Origin: an uncultured Bacteroidales bacterium
GTDB lineage: Bacteria; Bacteroidota; Bacteroidia; Bacteroidales; Paludibacteraceae
Assembly (NCBI GenBank): GCA_903899865.1
Contig: CAIUKZ010000190.1
Location: 1 to 10,120 of the forward strand
Length of the DNA: 10,120 bases
Reading direction: 5' to 3'
Of this stretch, positions 7,225 to 10,120 are shown in pieces (position 1 is the first letter of the stretch; each line of letters starts with the position of its first letter). The notes beneath the pieces were generated by a model. The model saw nothing but the letters and a program-made list of their open reading frames with translations, was not told the DNA's origin and did not search any database. Position numbers and translations under genes: made by a program.

Positions 7225-8660
7225 TGATGGAAAAAAATTGGATACAAAGAACAATCATTTTAATCAGTATTTTATTGATTAGCATTGTGGGATATTGTCA
7301 GACAACTGACTCTCTTAATTACTATTTGGAGATAGCCGAAAAAAACAATCCTACAGTTATGCAACGATACAACGAATATCAGGCAGCACTTCAAAAAATT
7401 CCACAGGCAAGTTCGTTACCCGACCCACAATTGGAGATGGGATTTTTTCTCAGTCCTATGGAATTGATGGCAGGAAATCAGCTGGCTGATGTAAAACTGA
7501 TGCAGATGTTTCCGTGGTTTGGTGTGCTGAAAAATGCCAAAGACGAAATGAGTTTGATGGCGAAGGCGAAATATGAAGCTTTTGTTGATGCAAAATTGCA
7601 GGTTTATTTTGATGTGCAATCCATCTGGTTCGATTTGTATAAAGTGAGGCAGAATTTAATTATTTCAGCCAATAATCTGGAACTATTAAAGACCATTGAA
7701 CGACTTTCGATAGCAAAACTTAGAACAGGTTCTACAAGTAACGGGAGCAATTCAGCGTCGGACAAAATGCAGGGAAATGGAGCTAAAGGCTTGTCGGCTA
7801 GTTCGGGAGGAATGAGTGGTGGCATGAATAATACATCATCAGGCTCAGGTTTGGCTACAAGTTCTAAAACGAATGGAGTTTCAGGAGCAATGAATGCGCC
7901 AATGAGTTCAAGTTCTTCCACATTGGTTGACATTTACCGCATTCAGATAGAAATACAAGAGTTGGAAAATTCAATATTGTTATTGAGAAATGAAGAGCAG
8001 CTCATTCAGTCCAAATTTAACAGCCAGTTAAATCGCAATTTGCAATTGCCAGTTGCTGTTACAAGTTCGTTGCAAGTTGAACCATTGGATATTTCCTATT
8101 TAACGGTTTCTGACTCTATGTTTATTCAAAATCCAATGCTCAATATGCTAAAATATGACCAAATGTCAATTGATGCCAGAAAAAAAATGCAACAGAAAAT
8201 GGGTTTACCTATGGTTGGCGTGGGTTTGAATTATTCGGTAATAAGTAAAAGTGAAATGTCCACTTCTCCCATGAACGGACAAGATATGATTATGCCTATG
8301 CTAAGTATTACTTTGCCCATTTACCGGAAGAAATACAAGGCTATGCAAACAGAATCAGGCTATTTAAAAGCCGCATCTGAAAATAATTACGTGGCTACTA
8401 CCAATGAGTTAAAAATAGCTTACTTAGAAGCACTGCAGCAATATCATGATGCTAAAAGAAGAGTTAAACTTTATCAAAATCAGCGGGAACTTACCCAAAA
8501 ATCAGTTGATATACTGCTAAAATCTTTCGCTGCATCTTCTGTAGCATTAACCGATATAATTCAGGCTCAACAGCAAATGCTCGATTATGAGATGAAAGAG
8601 GTAGAAGCTGTTGTTGATTACAATAAAGCAATTTCTCAACTAAAAAGATTAAAACAATAA
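7224..8660 (+). CDS. TolC/CusC-like outer-membrane efflux channel
   Basis: A 478-residue outer-membrane factor, expected to trimerise into the exit duct of the pump. A signal peptide spans about 1-26 (cut near G-Y-C-Q). The Y before C25 makes a lipoprotein unlikely, unlike E. coli CusC. Two repeats of long amphipathic helices are visible: about 30-270 and 285-478, each with the family's periplasmic turn followed by an acidic D-I-Y/D-I-I helix (236-238 and 444-446). At the first turn there is a Ser/Gly/Asn-rich insertion of about 64 residues (170-233) with five Met. The start ATG shares its A with the pump's TAA stop, suggesting translational coupling. A second in-frame ATG follows directly, and an AGGA at 7217-7220 is better spaced for that one, so the true start may be either. 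The adaptor gene follows after 4 bases. Confidence 0.9.
   Translation: MMEKNWIQRTIILISILLISIVGYCQTTDSLNYYLEIAEKNNPTVMQRYNEYQAALQKIPQASSLPDPQLEMGFFLSPMELMAGNQLADVKLMQMFPWFGVLKNAKDEMSLMAKAKYEAFVDAKLQVYFDVQSIWFDLYKVRQNLIISANNLELLKTIERLSIAKLRTGSTSNGSNSASDKMQGNGAKGLSASSGGMSGGMNNTSSGSGLATSSKTNGVSGAMNAPMSSSSSTLVDIYRIQIEIQELENSILLLRNEEQLIQSKFNSQLNRNLQLPVAVTSSLQVEPLDISYLTVSDSMFIQNPMLNMLKYDQMSIDARKKMQQKMGLPMVGVGLNYSVISKSEMSTSPMNGQDMIMPMLSITLPIYRKKYKAMQTESGYLKAASENNYVATTNELKIAYLEALQQYHDAKRRVKLYQNQRELTQKSVDILLKSFAASSVALTDIIQAQQQMLDYEMKEVEAVVDYNKAISQLKRLKQ
7731..7922 (+). other. Met/Ser/Gly-rich insertion in the outer-membrane channel
   Basis: Codons 170-233 of the channel gene encode a low-complexity stretch dominated by Ser, Gly, Asn, Ala and Thr, with Met at 182, 197, 201, 223 and 227. 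It starts right after the R-T-G that ends the third long helix and stops right before the T-L-V-D that begins the fourth, so it forms a loop at the predicted periplasmic tip. The frame is intact on both sides. Confidence 0.75.
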
Positions 8661-8664
8661 AGAT

Positions 8665-9906
8665 ATGAAATCAATTATTTTAAACAAATATGTCCGTTAC
8701 GGGTTAATGGTACTCGTTGGTCTTTTCCTTGGATGGCTATTTTTTTATCCAACGGCAACACTAAAGGAGGAACATAATCACACCGTATCCGAAAAGAAAA
8801 ATGAAATATGGACTTGCTCCATGCATCCTCAAATAAAAATGGATAAGCCGGGGAAATGTCCCATTTGTGCTATGGATTTGATTTTATTAAATCAAAACAG
8901 TACGGCTCTTATGGATTCTGATGCTATACATTTTACTGCTGATGCAGCAGCGTTGGCAAATGTTGCAACATCGGTGGTGAGCCGCAGTAAGCCAGCTAAA
9001 GAAGTTCGTTTATACGGAAAAGTACAGGCTGACGAGCGATTGTTGCAAAATCAGGTGGCGCATATTGGCGGGCGAATTGAAAAGCTTTTCGTTGGCTTTA
9101 CGGGTGAGGCGGTAACTAAAGGGCAGTTGCTAGCACTTATTTACTCGCCCGATTTAATTACAGCACAACAAGAATTGCTCGAAGCGGCTAAAGATAAACA
9201 ATCGCAACCAGCCATATACGAAGCAGCCATCGAGAAACTACGACAGTGGATGTTGAATGATAAGCAAATATCGCAGATTGAACAATCCCGTCAGGTAAAA
9301 ACAAAATTTGAGGTTTACGCCAATACTTCGGGAGTTGTAACTACTAAAAAGGTCAATGTGGGTGATTATGTTTCGCAAGGAACTGGATTATACGATATAG
9401 CCAATCTTTCGAAGGTTTGGGTATTGTTCGATGCCTATGAAAGCGATTTGCCATTTCTGACTGTTGGAAATAATGTAAACTTTAGTTTGCAGGCAATCCC
9501 TGGTAAAATTTTTAATTCAACTATTCGTTTTATCGACCCTGTAATTGACCCAGTGAACAGAGTTGCTAAAATAAGGGTGGAGGTTGATAATGGTGCAGGT
9601 AAATTAAAACCCGAAATGTTTGTAACGGGGACAGTGAAAGCTAATCTGAATGAATATAAAAACAACTTAGTTATTCCACGTTCAGCAGTACTTTGGACAG
9701 GAAAACGTTCGGTAGTCTATGTAAAACAACCCGATAGCGGTGAGTTGAATTTCAAGATGCGCGAAATAGAAATCGGACCAATGCTTGGAAACAGTTATGT
9801 TGTAATTTCGGGTTTAGAAGAAGGCGAAGAAATTGTCAGCGATGGCACATTCAGTGTCGATGCCGCTGCTCAACTCGAAGGTAAACCAAGCATGATGAGT
9901 CGTTAA
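8665..9906 (+). CDS. cusB: CusB-like periplasmic adaptor with heavy-metal-binding domain
   Basis: A 413-residue membrane fusion protein linking the inner-membrane pump to the outer-membrane channel. Residues about 11-28 form an N-terminal membrane anchor or uncut signal. H37 and H39 precede a heavy-metal-binding domain (about 49-73) with T-C-x-M-H-P and K-C-P-I-C-A-M-D-L, giving C51, M53, H54, C65, C68 and M70. The usual form has Gly before the last Met, and here it is Ala. Then come a split lipoyl domain (131-165 and 218-246) around a helical hairpin, a beta-barrel (250-326) and a membrane-proximal domain (335-400). In E. coli CusB, Met residues near the N-terminus bind Cu(I). This domain probably does that job here. 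It is the last gene of the cluster, and the hairpin repeat follows 15 bases after the stop. Confidence 0.92.
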   Translation: MKSIILNKYVRYGLMVLVGLFLGWLFFYPTATLKEEHNHTVSEKKNEIWTCSMHPQIKMDKPGKCPICAMDLILLNQNSTALMDSDAIHFTADAAALANVATSVVSRSKPAKEVRLYGKVQADERLLQNQVAHIGGRIEKLFVGFTGEAVTKGQLLALIYSPDLITAQQELLEAAKDKQSQPAIYEAAIEKLRQWMLNDKQISQIEQSRQVKTKFEVYANTSGVVTTKKVNVGDYVSQGTGLYDIANLSKVWVLFDAYESDLPFLTVGNNVNFSLQAIPGKIFNSTIRFIDPVIDPVNRVAKIRVEVDNGAGKLKPEMFVTGTVKANLNEYKNNLVIPRSAVLWTGKRSVVYVKQPDSGELNFKMREIEIGPMLGNSYVVISGLEEGEEIVSDGTFSVDAAAQLEGKPSMMSR

Positions 9907-9921
9907 AACAGTTTCTTGTAA

Positions 9922-10033
9922 AAACGAGCGAAGAACACGAAAATCTGGCTATTTTTGAATATAAAAGCCACTGCAAGACGTTTGAAAATAAACACTCACT
10001 TGCTGTGGCTTTTTTTGCTTTTTGGGCGATTAG
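9922..10033. repeat. direct repeat copy B, downstream of the copper cluster
   Basis: The same-orientation partner of 660-783. It starts with AAACGAGC at 9922, shortly after the adaptor stop, and the near-identical core is 9960-10033. Identity continues some 17 bases past the T run, to GGGCGATTAG, which a terminator alone would not need. The six copper genes lie exactly between the two copies. Confidence 0.8.
9963..10016 (+). terminator. rho-independent terminator of the copper operon
   Basis: The arms 9963-9977 and 9999-10013 pair over 15 positions with one T-T mismatch around a 21-base loop. Seven T (10010-10016) overlap the end of the right arm. Lying about 55 bases after the last stop codon, it is well placed to end the operon transcript. 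Confidence 0.75.
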
Positions 10034-10120
10034 AAGTATTGCTGTTTATTTTACAGGAATTTACCTGTTAGTTGATTTATTGATTTATAACCAACGGCGT
10101 ACTTTAGTGCAATACTGCAT
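10034..10120. other. non-coding tail with inverted repeats
   Basis: No gene is visible before the window ends. ACAGG and CCTGT (10053-10057 and 10064-10068) form a small inverted repeat with a 6-base spacer. AGTATTGC (10035-10042) recurs inverted as GCAATACT (10109-10116). TTGATTTA occurs twice in a row near 10072-10088. TACTTTAG at 10100-10107 is one base from the Bacteroidota -7 consensus, so a promoter for a gene beyond the window is possible. Confidence 0.3.

Noticed and set aside
7227..7229. Second ATG as the definite start of the channel protein
   Set aside because: An AGGA is better spaced for it, but Shine-Dalgarno pairing is a weak guide in Bacteroidota. The overlapping ATG at 7224 was kept, and the product differs by one residue.
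6799..7254. 151-codon open frame on the minus strand, rich in His and Cys
   Set aside because: It is antisense to conserved TM10-TM12 of the pump. The His/Cys content reflects the opposite-strand codons, not a metal-binding protein.
7731..7922. Insertion in the channel gene as a mobile element or frameshift scar
   Set aside because: The frame is intact on both sides, there are no inverted repeats or target duplications, and base use resembles the rest of the gene.
7604..7933. 109-codon minus-strand open frame over the channel's low-complexity insertion
   Set aside because: It is antisense to an intact sense frame. Its Pro/Leu/Glu-rich product simply mirrors the Ser/Gly-rich codons.

Overview
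The window looks like a copper (and possibly silver) detoxification island from a member of the Bacteroidota. The supporting signs are an AT-rich sequence, AT-rich leaders with little Shine-Dalgarno signal, a TAnnTTTG-type -7 promoter element, a HYC_CC_PP-type secreted protein (a family I know only from Bacteroidota), and the long Bacteroidota-style version of a CusA pump. I cannot name a genus. All six convincing genes are on the + strand.

Layout. Positions 1-320 are a G+C-richer block with no gene I can recognise. Positions 321-914 are AT-rich and gene-free. They hold a small array of GTTGTNATAT repeats, a hairpin-bearing repeat (copy A, 660-783) and a likely promoter near 821-856. Then come a small secreted Cys-rich protein (915-1337), a secreted HMA-domain metal-binding protein (1505-1828), a lipoprotein multicopper oxidase (1922-3379), a CusA-type RND pump (3400-7224), a TolC/CusC-type outer-membrane factor (7224-8660) and a CusB-type adaptor with an N-terminal heavy-metal-binding domain (8665-9906). 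The cluster ends in a second copy of the hairpin repeat (copy B, 9922-10033) and a short non-coding tail.

How the genes work together (inference from the families). The oxidase would convert toxic Cu(I) to Cu(II) outside the cytoplasm. The HMA protein, and possibly the Cys-rich protein, would bind or hand over Cu(I) in the periplasm, in the role CusF plays in E. coli. The pump, adaptor and outer-membrane channel would form a tripartite complex that expels Cu(I)/Ag(I) across the outer membrane. The last four genes are 20, -1 and 4 bases apart and are almost certainly co-transcribed. The two small genes are separated from them by spacers containing hairpins and may be expressed at different levels. 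No regulator gene (CusRS, CueR or CsoR type) lies in the window.

The most notable points are: (1) a diverged direct repeat of more than 110 bp, containing a terminator-like hairpin, on both sides of the copper cluster, which suggests a modular cassette; (2) a Met/Ser/Gly-rich loop of about 64 residues inserted at the predicted periplasmic tip of the outer-membrane channel; (3) a CusA homologue that keeps the periplasmic Met triad but lacks two of the transmembrane Met pairs and two of the three proton-relay residues of E. coli CusA, and that carries an extra hydrophobic membrane insertion.
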